A DNA stretch of 64,000 nt from Streptomyces fulvoviolaceus (GCF_000718165.1 NZ_JOEY01000012.1:197946-261945), one strand, 5' to 3'. Counted from the first letter of the stretch, positions 43,378-51,441 are shown. Numbers and translations: made by a program. The notes: a model not told the origin generated them from the sequence alone.

Positions 43378-44121
43378 TCAGGTGTCCGTCACCAACAGCC
43401 GATAGCCGACGTCGATGGTGTCTCGCGCGAGCAGGTCGGCGTGACGGTGGTGCCAACTGCCGTTCGCCAGGTCGTCGGTGAGCCTTGCCAGGCCCGGGGC
43501 GAGGGCGTCTTCTCCGGTCTGGGCGAGCATGGAGATTCCGGCGCGCACCTGTGGGTCGAGGTAGGCGTGGGGGCGGCGCCAGAAGGCCGCGCCGAAGCCG
43601 TCCGTGCAGTCGTGTGGGACGTGTACGGGCTCCTGGTGTGCTCCGCCGAGCAGGGTGGCCAGCCGGTCGATCGGGGTGGCGCGGGTGTCGTCGTAGGCGG
43701 CGGCCTGGGGGAGGTATTCGCGTACGAGCCAGAACTGCTCGCGGAAGAACTGCTGGTCCCAGGTCAGGATGACGATACGGCGGCGGGCGACCCGGCGGAG
43801 TTCGGCGATGCCCGCCGCGAGGTCGGTCCAGTGGTGGACGGTGAGCAGGGCCATGACGGCGTCGGCGGCGTTGTCGCGCAGCGGGAGGTGTTCGGCCACC
43901 GCGCGTACGGCGGGCGCGGACCGGGGTGGGCGCTGGGCGAGCATGGTCTGGCTGGGCTCGATGGCGAGGACCGTCTGCGGTGGCTCGTAAGAACCGGTGC
44001 CCGCCCCTACGTTGATCACGTCCGCGGCGTTCCCGAGCGCCACGTGAATCTGGGCGGCGATCCGCGGATCGGGCTGCCGGGTACGGCCGTACGCCGTGCC
44101 GAGCGTGTCGTAGATGGCCAT
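43378..44121 (-). CDS. Class I SAM-dependent methyltransferase
   Basis: This is a 247-aa protein. The SAM-binding motif is VINVGAGTGSYEPP, followed by VLAIEPSQTML (acidic ribose contact), DNAADAVMALLTVHHW and RIVILTWDQ. It is a methyltransferase-11-type protein; the substrate is unknown. No spaced Shine-Dalgarno sequence is seen. TACTGT 5 nt before the ATG points to a leaderless message. Confidence 0.88.
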   Translation of the reverse strand: MAIYDTLGTAYGRTRQPDPRIAAQIHVALGNAADVINVGAGTGSYEPPQTVLAIEPSQTMLAQRPPRSAPAVRAVAEHLPLRDNAADAVMALLTVHHWTDLAAGIAELRRVARRRIVILTWDQQFFREQFWLVREYLPQAAAYDDTRATPIDRLATLLGGAHQEPVHVPHDCTDGFGAAFWRRPHAYLDPQVRAGISMLAQTGEDALAPGLARLTDDLANGSWHHRHADLLARDTIDVGYRLLVTDT

Positions 44122-44255
44122 GCCTCACAGTATGCGGAGAGGCATGGCCTTGCCGGGGCCGCTCCGCGCGAGGCCATGAGAGGACAACGAGGCGCTCCTG
44201 GGCTTTTTTCGGAGGTGACTGCCTGACTCCAGAGCGACTTCAACGCGGTCGGCCG

Positions 44256-44996
44256 TCAGGCGCGGCAGCGCAGCATCTGCAGTGGGGGGTTGGCGAGGCA
44301 GTCCGCCCAGAAGTCCGCGCCGAACCTGTGCACGCCGGCGTCGGAGATCTCCAGGGGGACCCAGGTCAGCTCGCTGAATCCGGCCGCCCGCAGACACTGT
44401 TCGTAGACCTCGCGGGGCGGGCAGGTTCCGACGAACGAGATGGGCGGGTCGAGCAGCGCCGTGATCCGCACCCGCGGTCCGGTCTCGATCTCCTCGCCGG
44501 TCAGTTCGCAGAGAAAGCCGTACTTGGCCAAGGACGGCCCGTCGAAACGGTAGTCGGGGGTCTGGGCGAGCAGGAAGAACTCGGCGCCGGGCTTGAGGCT
44601 CCTGCGCACGTTGCGGCACATCCGCTCCATGGCGGCGACGTCCTCCGCGTAGTGGAGCAGCTGAACCCCGGTGGCGACGTCGAAGTGCCGCCCGAGGGGC
44701 CGCAGTTCGGACACATCGCCCACCTCGTAGCGCACGCCCAGCGGATCGCGCTCCTCCAACCTCTGTGCCACGGCGACCATTTCACCGGAGATGTCGACTC
44801 CGAGCACCTCCGCGGCGCCACGCCGCTTGAACTCCCTGCTGTAGTAGCCGGTGCCGGAGGCCAGGTCGAGGACCGCCTTGCCGTGCACGTCCCCGACCAT
44901 GCCCAGGAAGCTGGGCACCTCCCCGTACTGCGCCAGTGGCAGGGACTTGAAGCCCTCGAACGCCTCACCGATCTCGTCGTACAGCTGCACGCTCAC
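44256..44996 (-). CDS. Class I SAM methyltransferase (ToxA/ToxC-like)
   Basis: This 246-aa protein starts at GTG with GGAGG 8 nt upstream. Motifs are AVLDLASGTGYYSREF, VLGVDISGEMVAVA, FDVATGVQLLHYA and a C-terminal substrate cap. It resembles the small-molecule methyltransferases of the toxoflavin type and many secondary-metabolite tailoring enzymes. It lies on the same strand as the preceding methyltransferase with 134 bp between them, but shared function is not evident. Confidence 0.85.
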   Translation of the reverse strand: MSVQLYDEIGEAFEGFKSLPLAQYGEVPSFLGMVGDVHGKAVLDLASGTGYYSREFKRRGAAEVLGVDISGEMVAVAQRLEERDPLGVRYEVGDVSELRPLGRHFDVATGVQLLHYAEDVAAMERMCRNVRRSLKPGAEFFLLAQTPDYRFDGPSLAKYGFLCELTGEEIETGPRVRITALLDPPISFVGTCPPREVYEQCLRAAGFSELTWVPLEISDAGVHRFGADFWADCLANPPLQMLRCRA

Positions 44997-45240
44997 CGTG
45001 GTGTCCTCCCCTGTACTTCGTCAGCTCCCAGGCCTCGGCCCCCGTCGTCCGGGACATGCCGCGGCCTCTGGCGGGCAGTCTTCCCGCACCGCGACAGATC
45101 GTCGTACCGGCAGAACCACGAAGATGCGGGCCTCGTCCCGGCCTTGTGTACAGGGAGGCGTACGGGTTCGAGCGGAGTAATTGTCAGGACCTGTGGATGG
45201 GGTGGAGATGCCGCCTCGCGCTGCGCCGCGCCCGCCCCGA

Positions 45241-45257
45241 AGCGAAGCTTCTTCGCT
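45241..45257. terminator. Hairpin after the VOC pseudogene
   Basis: AGCGAAG-CTT-CTTCGCT (45241-45257) is a perfect 7-bp stem 16 bp past the stop of the VOC pseudogene. The region 44997-45240 holds no gene. Confidence 0.6.
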
Positions 45258-45273
45258 CCGCTCACCGGACCGC

Positions 45274-45688
45274 TTAGGAGAAGTCCGCGGCGGTGATGCC
45301 GTCGGGGTGTCCAGGCGGCCACTCCACCAACTCGATCTGGTAGCCATCCGGGTCGGTGAGCCACGACGTCTTCGGGCCGCGAGGCCCACCCGGGTACTGG
45401 ACAGGTTCCGGCTCCAGGCCGGCGTCGGTCAGCCGCTCCAGGGTGGCGGCCAGTGCGTCCACCTGGATCGCGAGGTGGTCGAAACCGCTGCCCACGTCGA
45501 CGCGTCCGCCAACGGGACGGTGGACCAGTTCGAGCGAGGCGCCGGTTCGCCGGGGAACTTGAGGATCACGAGGTGACTCCCCCGTCTCCGCCGTCGGCCC
45601 TGCCCAGCTCGACGTAGCCCAAGGCGGTGCAGAACTCGAGCGAGCGGTCCAGGTCGGTGGCGCGGTAGGCGACGAAGAGCGTCTTCAT
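45274..45688 (-). pseudogene. VOC (glyoxalase-like) gene with two compensating frameshifts
   Basis: Read across frames it gives one VOC protein of about 138 aa: MKTLFVAYRATDLDRSLEF, then SHLVILKFPGEPA, then LELVHRPVGGRVDVGSGFDH, ending TSWLTDPDGYQIELVEWP. One base seems missing in a G-run near 45575 and one extra near 45545, so the reading frame is lost for only about 14 codons. The start overlaps the DHFR-family stop (ATGA). It is either a recent pseudogene or a sequencing error in G/C-rich DNA. Confidence 0.75.
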
Positions 45689-46269
45689 GCGGCCTCATTG
45701 GGGCGGCGTACCCGGTAGCGGAGGTGCGTGACGTCTCGGTCCTCGAGCCGTCGGACGAGGTCGAGTTCGATGTGATCACCACCGAGGTGGTCGAAGAGTC
45801 GTCGGCCGTCCCCGAGGAGGACCTGAACCAGGTGGATCTCCATCTCGTCGATGTGCCCGGCTCGGAGGAGCGCTTGGGCCGCACCCGCCCCGTGGACCAT
45901 GACCGGCCGGTCCCCGGCGGCCGCGCGGGCCTGACGGGCGCAGTCCTCGACGTCGGTGACGAAACGCGCGTGGCCTGGTGGCACGTCCCCGTCATCCACA
46001 TGGTGGGTGAGGACGAAGATCGGCACACCGTCGTGATGGTCGCCCTGCCAACGCCCGGCGAGTTCGAAGGTCCGACGGCCGGAGATTACCGCGCCGGTCG
46101 CCAGCGCCTCGCGATAGACCTGTCCGCTGGGACCGTCGGATTCCCGGTCGTCGAGCCAGTTGAAAAGACGTCCACCGGCGCGTCCGAGCTCCTGGCCCGG
46201 TCGATCGTCCGGACCGGCAACGTAGCCGTCGAGCGACATCGACATGTACAGCCGAATCGGATTGCTCAT
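45685..46269 (-). CDS. Dihydrofolate reductase family (RibD C-terminal-like) protein
   Basis: This is a 194-aa protein: IRLYMSMSLDGYVAGPDDRP, AVISGRRTFELAG, IFVLTHHV, VMVHGAGAAQALL. These are the NADPH-binding reductase fold motifs of the RibD_C/DHFR-like superfamily. The reaction is unknown. ATG at 46269 is preceded by GGAGG with 5-nt spacing. It is translationally coupled to the VOC pseudogene. Confidence 0.9.
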   Translation of the reverse strand: MSNPIRLYMSMSLDGYVAGPDDRPGQELGRAGGRLFNWLDDRESDGPSGQVYREALATGAVISGRRTFELAGRWQGDHHDGVPIFVLTHHVDDGDVPPGHARFVTDVEDCARQARAAAGDRPVMVHGAGAAQALLRAGHIDEMEIHLVQVLLGDGRRLFDHLGGDHIELDLVRRLEDRDVTHLRYRVRRPNEAA

Positions 46270-46418
46270 TCTGGCCTCCATCTCTCCTCCATGGCATGAG
46301 GATGCTCCGCTTTTCGCCCCATCGGGGCGGCAATGTCAAAGTGGAAGACTTCAGGCAGCAGGCAGACTCATCGGCCTGACGAGGCGTAAATCAAGAGCAG
46401 TCGATCAGTTGCGGTGAT

Positions 46419-46668
46419 TCAGGCTGCGTGAGCCTCGGGGCGTTCGACGAGCCGACCGCGTTCGAAGCGAGTTCCGGTCCGCACGAGGGCGACCAGGTGG
46501 GGCGCCGTTCACGGCCCGCCAGCGGGTCTGGGCGGACTCGTCTGATGGTCGGCCTGCCACTGCTGGGTGAGCAGGGTGACGGTGGCCGGGGACAGGCCGG
46601 CTGCGGAGCCGAGGAACTGCTCCAGCGCGGGCACGAAGTCCCCGGAGGACAGGCCTGGGGGCCTCGGA
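46419..46668 (-). pseudogene. IS256-type (mutator) transposase remnant
   Basis: Two pieces of an IS256-family transposase are fused by an internal deletion. An N-terminal-half stretch FVPALEQFLGSAAGLSPATV...TLLTQQWQADHQ is followed directly by the C-terminal end RWRAVN-(frameshift)-APHLVALVRTGTRFERGRLV, RPEAHAA and stop. No terminal repeats remain. The adjacent gap 46270-46418 contains only a small hairpin (CGCCCC/GGGGCG). Confidence 0.75.
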
Positions 46669-46679
46669 TAGGCTCAAGC

Positions 46680-47063
46680 ATGCGATCCCGAACAGGCGGC
46701 ATGTGGTGGGGGACCACGATCGAAGCCCCGGACCCCAGCGGCTTGGCGAGGTTCTATGCCGAGCTCCTCGATTGGCCCATCGGGCACGAAGAGCCGGGAA
46801 CAGCCATCGTGGCCGCCTCCCCGCAAGGGCCGTTCTTCGTATTCCAGCGGGCGGAGGGTTACCGGGCTCCGGTGTGGCCACCGGCCGACGGCGACCAGCG
46901 CCCGATGATGCACTTCGACTTCCAGGTCGGCGACCTGGACTCGGCGGTCGCCGAGGCGGTCGCCCTGGGCGCCATCGTGGCGGAGTTCCAGCCGCAGGAA
47001 AATGTACGAGTGCTCTTCGACCCTGCTGGGCACCCCTTCTGCCTGTGCCGCGATGACAATTAG
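46680..47063 (+). CDS. VOC family protein
   Basis: This is a 127-aa single-domain vicinal-oxygen-chelate protein: WWGTTIEAPDPSGLARFYAE, MMHFDFQVGDLDSAVAEA, ending FDPAGHPFCLCRDD, the typical last-strand motif. It may be a resistance- or dioxygenase-type enzyme of unknown substrate. TAGGCT 5 nt before the ATG suggests a leaderless transcript. It lies directly beside the IS256 relic. Confidence 0.88.
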   Translation: MRSRTGGMWWGTTIEAPDPSGLARFYAELLDWPIGHEEPGTAIVAASPQGPFFVFQRAEGYRAPVWPPADGDQRPMMHFDFQVGDLDSAVAEAVALGAIVAEFQPQENVRVLFDPAGHPFCLCRDDN

Positions 47064-47173
47064 TCAGGCGACGTCTATCGGGCCGTGGCGGCGAAAAACT
47101 CCTAGCAGAGCGGGGAGCGATTGGCTGGAGGAGACACCGCCCTGCACAGGGGCCCGTGGCGGCACTGCGTAGT

Positions 47174-47518
47174 TCAAGGCCGCGTGTCCTCTTCCGCCAG
47201 CTCCTTGATCGCGTCAAGGCGGTGTTCCCACTGGGTGGCGAGGGCGTCCATCCAGCGCATTGTCTGTTTGAGGGGTTGCAGGTCGGCTTCGTAGCGGACC
47301 TCGCGCCCGGCCCGGTGAGCGCGTACCAGTCCCGCGCGGTCGAGGACGGCGAGGTGTTTGGCCACCGCCTGGCGGGTGACGGGGAGGCCCGCTGCCAGGG
47401 ATGTCGAGGTGGCGCCGCCCGAGCGGGCGAGCATGGCGAGCACTTCCCGGCGGATCGGGTCGGCCAGAGCCACCAGGACGTCCTCGGGTGCCTGTTCGCC
47501 ATCGGCGGTGCGGGTCAT
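47174..47518 (-). CDS. ArsR family regulator, coupled to an SRPBCC gene
   Basis: This 114-aa protein has a winged HTH: VLVALADPIRREVLAMLA, TSLAAGLPVTRQAVAKHLAV, AGREVRYEADLQPLKQ. No metal-binding Cys are present, so it belongs to the ligand-independent or unknown-ligand subgroup paired with SRPBCC/AHSA1 proteins. Its ATG overlaps the stop of the SRPBCC gene (ATGA). The palindrome at 48030-48049 upstream of the operon is its probable operator. Confidence 0.9.
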   Translation of the reverse strand: MTRTADGEQAPEDVLVALADPIRREVLAMLARSGGATSTSLAAGLPVTRQAVAKHLAVLDRAGLVRAHRAGREVRYEADLQPLKQTMRWMDALATQWEHRLDAIKELAEEDTRP

Positions 47519-47973
47519 GCCTTGGTCTGTTCGCAGTCCGCGCGCAGCTGTTCGAGCTTGCCGGGCCAGTTGCGGCTGTTGGCGCGGTGACGGTCGGCGG
47601 CCTCATCGGCCGGCAGGCCGAGCCTCGCGAAGCCGCTCTCGACGACGGTGAGTCGGGTGCCTCCGGTGGAGTCGTCTTCGGTCAGCGTGAACTCGACCAG
47701 GGTGGCGTTGCTGTCGTTCGGCTCTTCGCCGGCAGCCCCTTGCGACCACCGCCAGGAGAAGACGCGTGGCGGCTCGACGGTCTCGATACGGGCGGGAATG
47801 ACGCCATGGACGCCGTGGTCGAAGACGAGCAGACCGCCGGGGTGCAGGTCGATCTTGACCGGCTCTCCGTTGCCGAACCAGCGGCCGAGGAAGGCCGGTT
47901 CGGTCAGCACGGACCAGACCCGCTCCACGGGGGCGTTGATCGTGATGGTGCGTTCGATCGTGTCGGAAAGCAT
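47515..47973 (-). CDS. SRPBCC (AHSA1-type) family protein
   Basis: This is a 152-aa START-fold protein: IERTITINAPVERVWSVLTE, FLGRWFGNGEPVKIDLHPGG, TRLTVVESGFARL. AHSA1-type proteins bind hydrophobic ligands or act as ATPase activators; function here is unknown. It is the first gene of a two-gene operon with the ArsR regulator. The start is preceded by GGGG at 5-nt spacing. Confidence 0.88.
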   Translation of the reverse strand: MLSDTIERTITINAPVERVWSVLTEPAFLGRWFGNGEPVKIDLHPGGLLVFDHGVHGVIPARIETVEPPRVFSWRWSQGAAGEEPNDSNATLVEFTLTEDDSTGGTRLTVVESGFARLGLPADEAADRHRANSRNWPGKLEQLRADCEQTKA

Positions 47974-48029
47974 GGCAACCCCATCTCGTCCGGATGCGCT
48001 ACCTCAAGGTTGCACATCCGGACCCTCTC

Positions 48030-48049
48030 GCGCAACCAAGTGGTTGCGC
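48030..48049. promoter_or_regulatory. ArsR-type operator upstream of the SRPBCC-ArsR operon
   Basis: GCGCAACC-AAGT-GGTTGCGC is a perfect 8-bp inverted repeat with a 4-bp centre. A further GGTTGC half-site lies at 48008-48013, closer to the gene start. Position and symmetry fit autorepression. Confidence 0.7.
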
Positions 48050-48171
48050 ATTGAGTGAGCGGCGCGGAGCGCCCCCGACGCGCATCGAGCCCACGTCGCT
48101 CATTCCGGCAGGAGTTCTCAATGCTGCGGACAGGTGGTGCAGATGGTGGTCGGCTCGGATGGCAACGGCCC

Positions 48172-49077
48172 CTACTGAGGGACGGCGTCACACAGCGCCG
48201 CCGCCACCGCGACCTCCGTGCCCGCCAAGCCGACCGAGCAGAAGACCGTGATCTGGTCCGGGTCGGTCCTGCCCGGTGCCGCCCCGGCGAGGATCGCGCC
48301 GAGGTCCGCCATCCGGTCGGTGGCGAACACGTGCGGTTCGGGGTAACTCGCCGCCTGGGCAAGGGAGTCCGTGAAGGTCAGGTGGGCCCGCGCCTCCAGG
48401 GCGGGGGGAATCTCGTGGTGGGGGATCGATTTGGGGCCCAGGGTCGACACGTGGGTGCCCGGGGTGATCCAGTCGGCTTCCAGGACCGGCTCGGTGCTGT
48501 TGGTGGCCACGATGACCACGTCACGATCCCGGACCGCGTCCTCGACCCGGGACACCGCGCGGGTGGGGACCTTCAGCTCCTCGGTGGCCCGGCGGGCGAA
48601 GTCCGTGGCATGTTGCGGGCGGCGGGACGCCACCGTGACGTCCTCGATGGGCCGTACCGCGCGGAGGGCCCACAGCTGTGTCCACGCCTGCGTGCCCGTG
48701 CCCACCAGTCCCACGCGGACGGGCCCGGGGTTGGCCGCCGTATCCACTGCTACGGCGCCGATCGCTCCGGTCCTGCGCGGGCCGAGCTCCGTGCCGTGCA
48801 CGAGGGCGCGGAGCCTGCCGCTTCGGGCATCCCATACGGCCACCAACTGCTCGGCGCCGGCGAAGGTGTCGTAGACGCGAAAGCCGAACAGCCCCTGGGC
48901 GCTCAGGTGCCCGGTGGTGAAGACCAGGTCGCCCTCGCCGAGGTCGGCGCGGGTGCGTGGCGGGGCGTGGAGTGTGCCGGCGTGGTGGGCGAGGAGGGCC
49001 GACCGTACGGCGTCGACGGCTGTTGCCGCGTCGAGGTGGTCGCGCACGTCGGAGTCGTTGAGCACCAACGGGAACAC
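48172..49077 (-). CDS. Ornithine cyclodeaminase / mu-crystallin family protein
   Basis: This 301-aa NAD(P)-binding enzyme starts at GTG. Motifs: LGEGDLVFTTGHL (substrate region), GLVGTGTQAWTQLWALRAV (Rossmann), VIVATNSTEPVLEADWITPGTHV and THVSTLGPKS. Family members are ornithine cyclodeaminases, ketimine reductases or alanine dehydrogenases. GAAGGG precedes the start. 16-bp tandem repeats lie about 50 bp upstream. Confidence 0.9.
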   Translation of the reverse strand: MFPLVLNDSDVRDHLDAATAVDAVRSALLAHHAGTLHAPPRTRADLGEGDLVFTTGHLSAQGLFGFRVYDTFAGAEQLVAVWDARSGRLRALVHGTELGPRRTGAIGAVAVDTAANPGPVRVGLVGTGTQAWTQLWALRAVRPIEDVTVASRRPQHATDFARRATEELKVPTRAVSRVEDAVRDRDVVIVATNSTEPVLEADWITPGTHVSTLGPKSIPHHEIPPALEARAHLTFTDSLAQAASYPEPHVFATDRMADLGAILAGAAPGRTDPDQITVFCSVGLAGTEVAVAAALCDAVPQ

Positions 49078-49129
49078 GGGGTACGCCCTTCGGAGCGGGT
49101 GGTGTCGGACAGCCGCTGAGTCGATGAGG

Positions 49130-49193
49130 TCGATGAGCCGGAGAGTCGACGGGCCGGAGAGTCGATGAGCCGGAGAGTCGACGGGCCGGAGAA
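49130..49193. repeat. Four tandem 16-bp repeats
   Basis: The unit TCGAYGRGCCGGAGAG is repeated four times (49130, 49146, 49162, 49178) as alternating TCGATGAG and TCGACGGG versions; a partial copy precedes it. It lies between the VOC gene and the start of the cyclodeaminase gene. Confidence 0.85.
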
Positions 49194-49247
49194 TCAGGGC
49201 GAGGCTCCGGTCGCCGCCGCGGCCGAGCCCCGCACGCGGCCGGCCGC

Positions 49248-49640
49248 CTACTTCGGCTGTGTCGCGATCTGGATCAGGTTGCCGCAGGTGTCGTCGAAGA
49301 CGGCGGTGGTGACGGGGCCCATCTCCAGGGGCTCCTGGGTGAAGCGGACGCCGAGGTCGCGCAGGCGTTCGTACTCGGCCTTCACGTCGTCGACGGCGAA
49401 CTGGGCGAGCGGGATGCCGTCGTTGACGAGCGTGTCGCGGTAGGCCTTGACGGCCGGGTGGCCGGCGGGCTCCAGGAGGAGTTCGGTGCCGGCGGGCTCG
49501 TCGGGCGAGACGACGGTCAGCCAGCGGTCCTTCTCGCCCAACGGGACGTCGTACTTCTTCACGAAGCCGAGGATCTCGGTGTAGAAGTGCTCGGCCTTGG
49601 CCTGGTCGTCGACGAAGACGCTGGTCAGATGGATCTTCAT
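49248..49640 (-). CDS. VOC family protein (ArsR-coupled)
   Basis: This is a 130-aa VOC protein: IHLTSVFVDDQAKAEHFYTE, GTELLLEPAGHPAVKAY, QFAVDDVKAEYERL, VFDDTCGNLIQIATQ. The last motif has the conserved Glu-type metal ligand replaced by Asn, as in several non-glyoxalase members. GGAGGAG precedes the ATG, which overlaps the ArsR stop. Its expression is therefore tied to the regulator. Confidence 0.9.
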   Translation of the reverse strand: MKIHLTSVFVDDQAKAEHFYTEILGFVKKYDVPLGEKDRWLTVVSPDEPAGTELLLEPAGHPAVKAYRDTLVNDGIPLAQFAVDDVKAEYERLRDLGVRFTQEPLEMGPVTTAVFDDTCGNLIQIATQPK

Positions 49641-49939
49641 GGGGTGCTCTCCTCCGGTCCGGGTGTGTCGGGCCCGGGCCACCGCTCGGCGATCTGCCGC
49701 AGCGGGGCCGTGTTCAGGTCGTGGAACTTGTAGCGGCCCTCCCGCCTGGTCTCGACGAGCCCGGCGGCCTCCAGTACGGCGAGGTGCTGGGAGACCGCCT
49801 GGCGTGAGATACCGAGCCGATGCTTCATGCTCAGTCGCGCGCAGATCTCGAACAGTGTCTGTCCGGACCTCTCCGTGAGCTCGTCGAGGATGGTGCGGCG
49901 GGTGGGGTCGGCCAAGGCTTTGAAAAGGTCGTCGGCCAC
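49637..49939 (-). CDS. ArsR family regulator, leaderless
   Basis: This 100-aa winged-HTH protein has DDLFKALADPTRRTILDELT, GISRQAVSQHLAVLEAAGLV and RREGRYKFHDLN. GTG 49939 is chosen because -10 TATCCT lies 6 nt upstream, which fits a leaderless start; upstream frames run into the operator. The stop overlaps the VOC ATG. It belongs to the subgroup regulating VOC or SRPBCC partners. Confidence 0.85.
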   Translation of the reverse strand: MADDLFKALADPTRRTILDELTERSGQTLFEICARLSMKHRLGISRQAVSQHLAVLEAAGLVETRREGRYKFHDLNTAPLRQIAERWPGPDTPGPEESTP

Positions 49940-49945
49940 GACCAC

Positions 49946-49975
49946 AGGATAGGCAAGTGTCCACTTGCCTATCAA
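49946..49975 (-). promoter_or_regulatory. Promoter with embedded palindromic operator
   Basis: On the minus strand, TTGATA (49975-49970), an 18-bp spacer and TATCCT (49951-49946) form a near-consensus promoter. Within it GATAGGCAAGTG (49948-49959) and CACTTGCCTATC (49962-49973) are a perfect 12-bp inverted repeat. ArsR binding there would block polymerase. Confidence 0.8.
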
Positions 49976-50064
49976 GTGCCGGAGCCGTGCTCGGTGCCGC
50001 GGCGGGCGATCAGCGGCTTCAAGCCGAGGTCCCTGACCGGCCGCAGCCGGGCAGCCGCAGCCGA

Positions 50065-50102
50065 GGTCAGGTCAGGTCAGGTCAGTTCAGTTCAGTTCAG
50101 TT
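50065..50102. repeat. Pentanucleotide tandem repeat covering a stop codon
   Basis: Four GGTCA units are followed by 3.6 GTTCA units. The stop codon of the secreted-protein gene (50097-50099) lies inside the array. Confidence 0.9.
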
Positions 50103-50483
50103 GGTGATCGTGACGCAGGGCAGGCCCACGCTCGCGCCCCCGCGGAAGCCTTCCGCGCAGAGCCTGGTGCCCGCCGGGAAGTGACGCTGGGGGTACGCCT
50201 GGTCGCGGTAAGTCCTGAACGCGGCGACGTCCTCGACCTTGGTGTTGGCGCTCCAGCCGTTGGTGGTCCACACGCGGGCGCTGATCCGGTTCGGCTGGTT
50301 GGTGTTGACGACCGACACCTCCACCCTGCCCAGGTAGGTGCCGCTGTCGTAGGTCTCGATGCAGACGGAGTTGTTGCACCACTTGCCGTCGGCCGCCGCG
50401 GGCGGTCCGGCGGCGATGACGCAGCCGAGTGCGCCTGCCGCGGTTCCGATTCCCGCGACGATCTTCTTGGTGATGTAGTGCAT
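50097..50483 (-). CDS. Small secreted protein, unknown function
   Basis: This 128-aa protein has a signal peptide (IVAGIGTAAGALGCVIAAG, cleavage near AAA-DG). The mature part of about 90 residues has four Cys (KWCNNSVCIET, RLCAEGF, GLPCVTITN), probably two disulfides in a beta-rich fold. No family is recognised. GAGG precedes the ATG at 50483. Its 3' end is inside a short tandem repeat. Confidence 0.75.
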   Translation of the reverse strand: MHYITKKIVAGIGTAAGALGCVIAAGPPAAADGKWCNNSVCIETYDSGTYLGRVEVSVVNTNQPNRISARVWTTNGWSANTKVEDVAAFRTYRDQAYPQRHFPAGTRLCAEGFRGGASVGLPCVTITN

Positions 50484-50788
50484 GGCAGCGACCTCAGGCA
50501 TTCTTCCGGGCCCCACATGGAGGCGATGGATCCTGTCGTTTCGTCTCTCGGGGCCGGACAGATTGATCACGCCGTCCGATATGTCAGGCCCGAGACGACC
50601 AACGCCGGCCAAGATCACGAGTTACGCCGCTCCGCCGCCGTATCCGGCATGATCGGCGGATGGACGCGCGAGCCGCGCACCGGCCTGGGCATCCCGGTCT
50701 GACGGGAGCAGCGCCCTAAGCTTCCGCCTGCTTCCGCCCACTCCGTCCGCCTCACCCGGCACCCGCCCACAACCCAAGGAGCACCGCC
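50484..50788. other. Intergenic region, no gene seen
   Basis: This is the divergent promoter region between the small secreted protein gene and the nitrobindin gene. An imperfect inverted repeat (CGTCTC...GGGCC near 50543 with GGCCCGAGACG near 50589) is the only clear structure. Confidence 0.4.
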
Positions 50789-51337
50789 GTGTTCGACCCC
50801 TCACCGGACCACTCGCACCCATACCCCGACGCCCACCGCCCGGACGAGGCACCCACCCCGCACCCTCTGCTCGCCCCCGTGCTCGCCCTCCTCGGCACCT
50901 GGCTCGGCCGCGGCCAAGGCGGATACCCGACGCTCGCCGAGGACTTCACGTACGCGCAGGAGGTCACCTTCAGTCACGACGGCCGCCCCTTCCTCCGTTA
51001 CGAGGCCCGGGCCTGGCTGCTCGACGCCGACGACGCCCCGCTGCGTCCGGCGGCCCGGGAGGGCGGCTGGTGGCGGCTGCAGCCCGACGGAGGGGTGGAG
51101 GCACTGATCACGCAGCCCACCGGCATCGCGGAGATCGCGGTCGGCCAGGCCGCCGAGGGCACGGTCGACCTCGCCACCCACGACGTGGCCCTCACCCCCA
51201 CGGCCAAGGAGGTCACCGCCACCCGGCGCCGCTACACCCTGGCCGACCCCGACACACTCACCTTCGTCCACGAACTCGCGGCGGTCGGGCAGCCGTTGCA
51301 GCACCATCTCTCGGCAACTCTGCGCCGCGAGCGGTAG
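50789..51337 (+). CDS. Nitrobindin-like FABP family heme protein
   Basis: This 182-aa protein starts at GTG with AAGGAG upstream. The GxWxGxGxGxYP signature is present as [14 protein letters not shown], and a likely axial His lies in [11 protein letters not shown] at the C-terminus. Nitrobindins form a ten-stranded barrel with ferric heme and isomerise peroxynitrite to nitrate. It stands alone and is likely a housekeeping nitrosative-stress protein. Confidence 0.9.
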   Translation: MFDPSPDHSHPYPDAHRPDEAPTPHPLLAPVLALLGTWLGRGQGGYPTLAEDFTYAQEVTFSHDGRPFLRYEARAWLLDADDAPLRPAAREGGWWRLQPDGGVEALITQPTGIAEIAVGQAAEGTVDLATHDVALTPTAKEVTATRRRYTLADPDTLTFVHELAAVGQPLQHHLSATLRRER

Positions 51338-51391
51338 GCCGTGGCGCAGGTCATGCAGGGTTATTCAGGGTGAGTAGAGGTCAGCGCGCCC

Positions 51392-51407
51392 TGAGTACCG
51401 GTACTCA
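51392..51407. promoter_or_regulatory. Perfect 16-bp palindrome upstream of the lipoprotein gene
   Basis: TGAGTACCGGTACTCA is a perfect palindrome 34 bp before the lipoprotein ATG. A related GTGAGTA half-site lies about 20 bp further upstream. It is a likely operator; the regulator is unknown. Confidence 0.65.
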
Positions 51408-51441
51408 TGCCCGCCCCGCCGCCCGCGCCCAGACTTCGAGC

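Noticed and set aside
44196..44211. A T-run (about 44202-44207) after a GC-rich segment as an intrinsic terminator
   Set aside because: The U-run would serve the plus strand, where no gene ends, and the stem before it is weak.
49130..49193. A CRISPR-like array
   Set aside because: The 16-bp repeats are contiguous with no spacers, and no cas gene is present.
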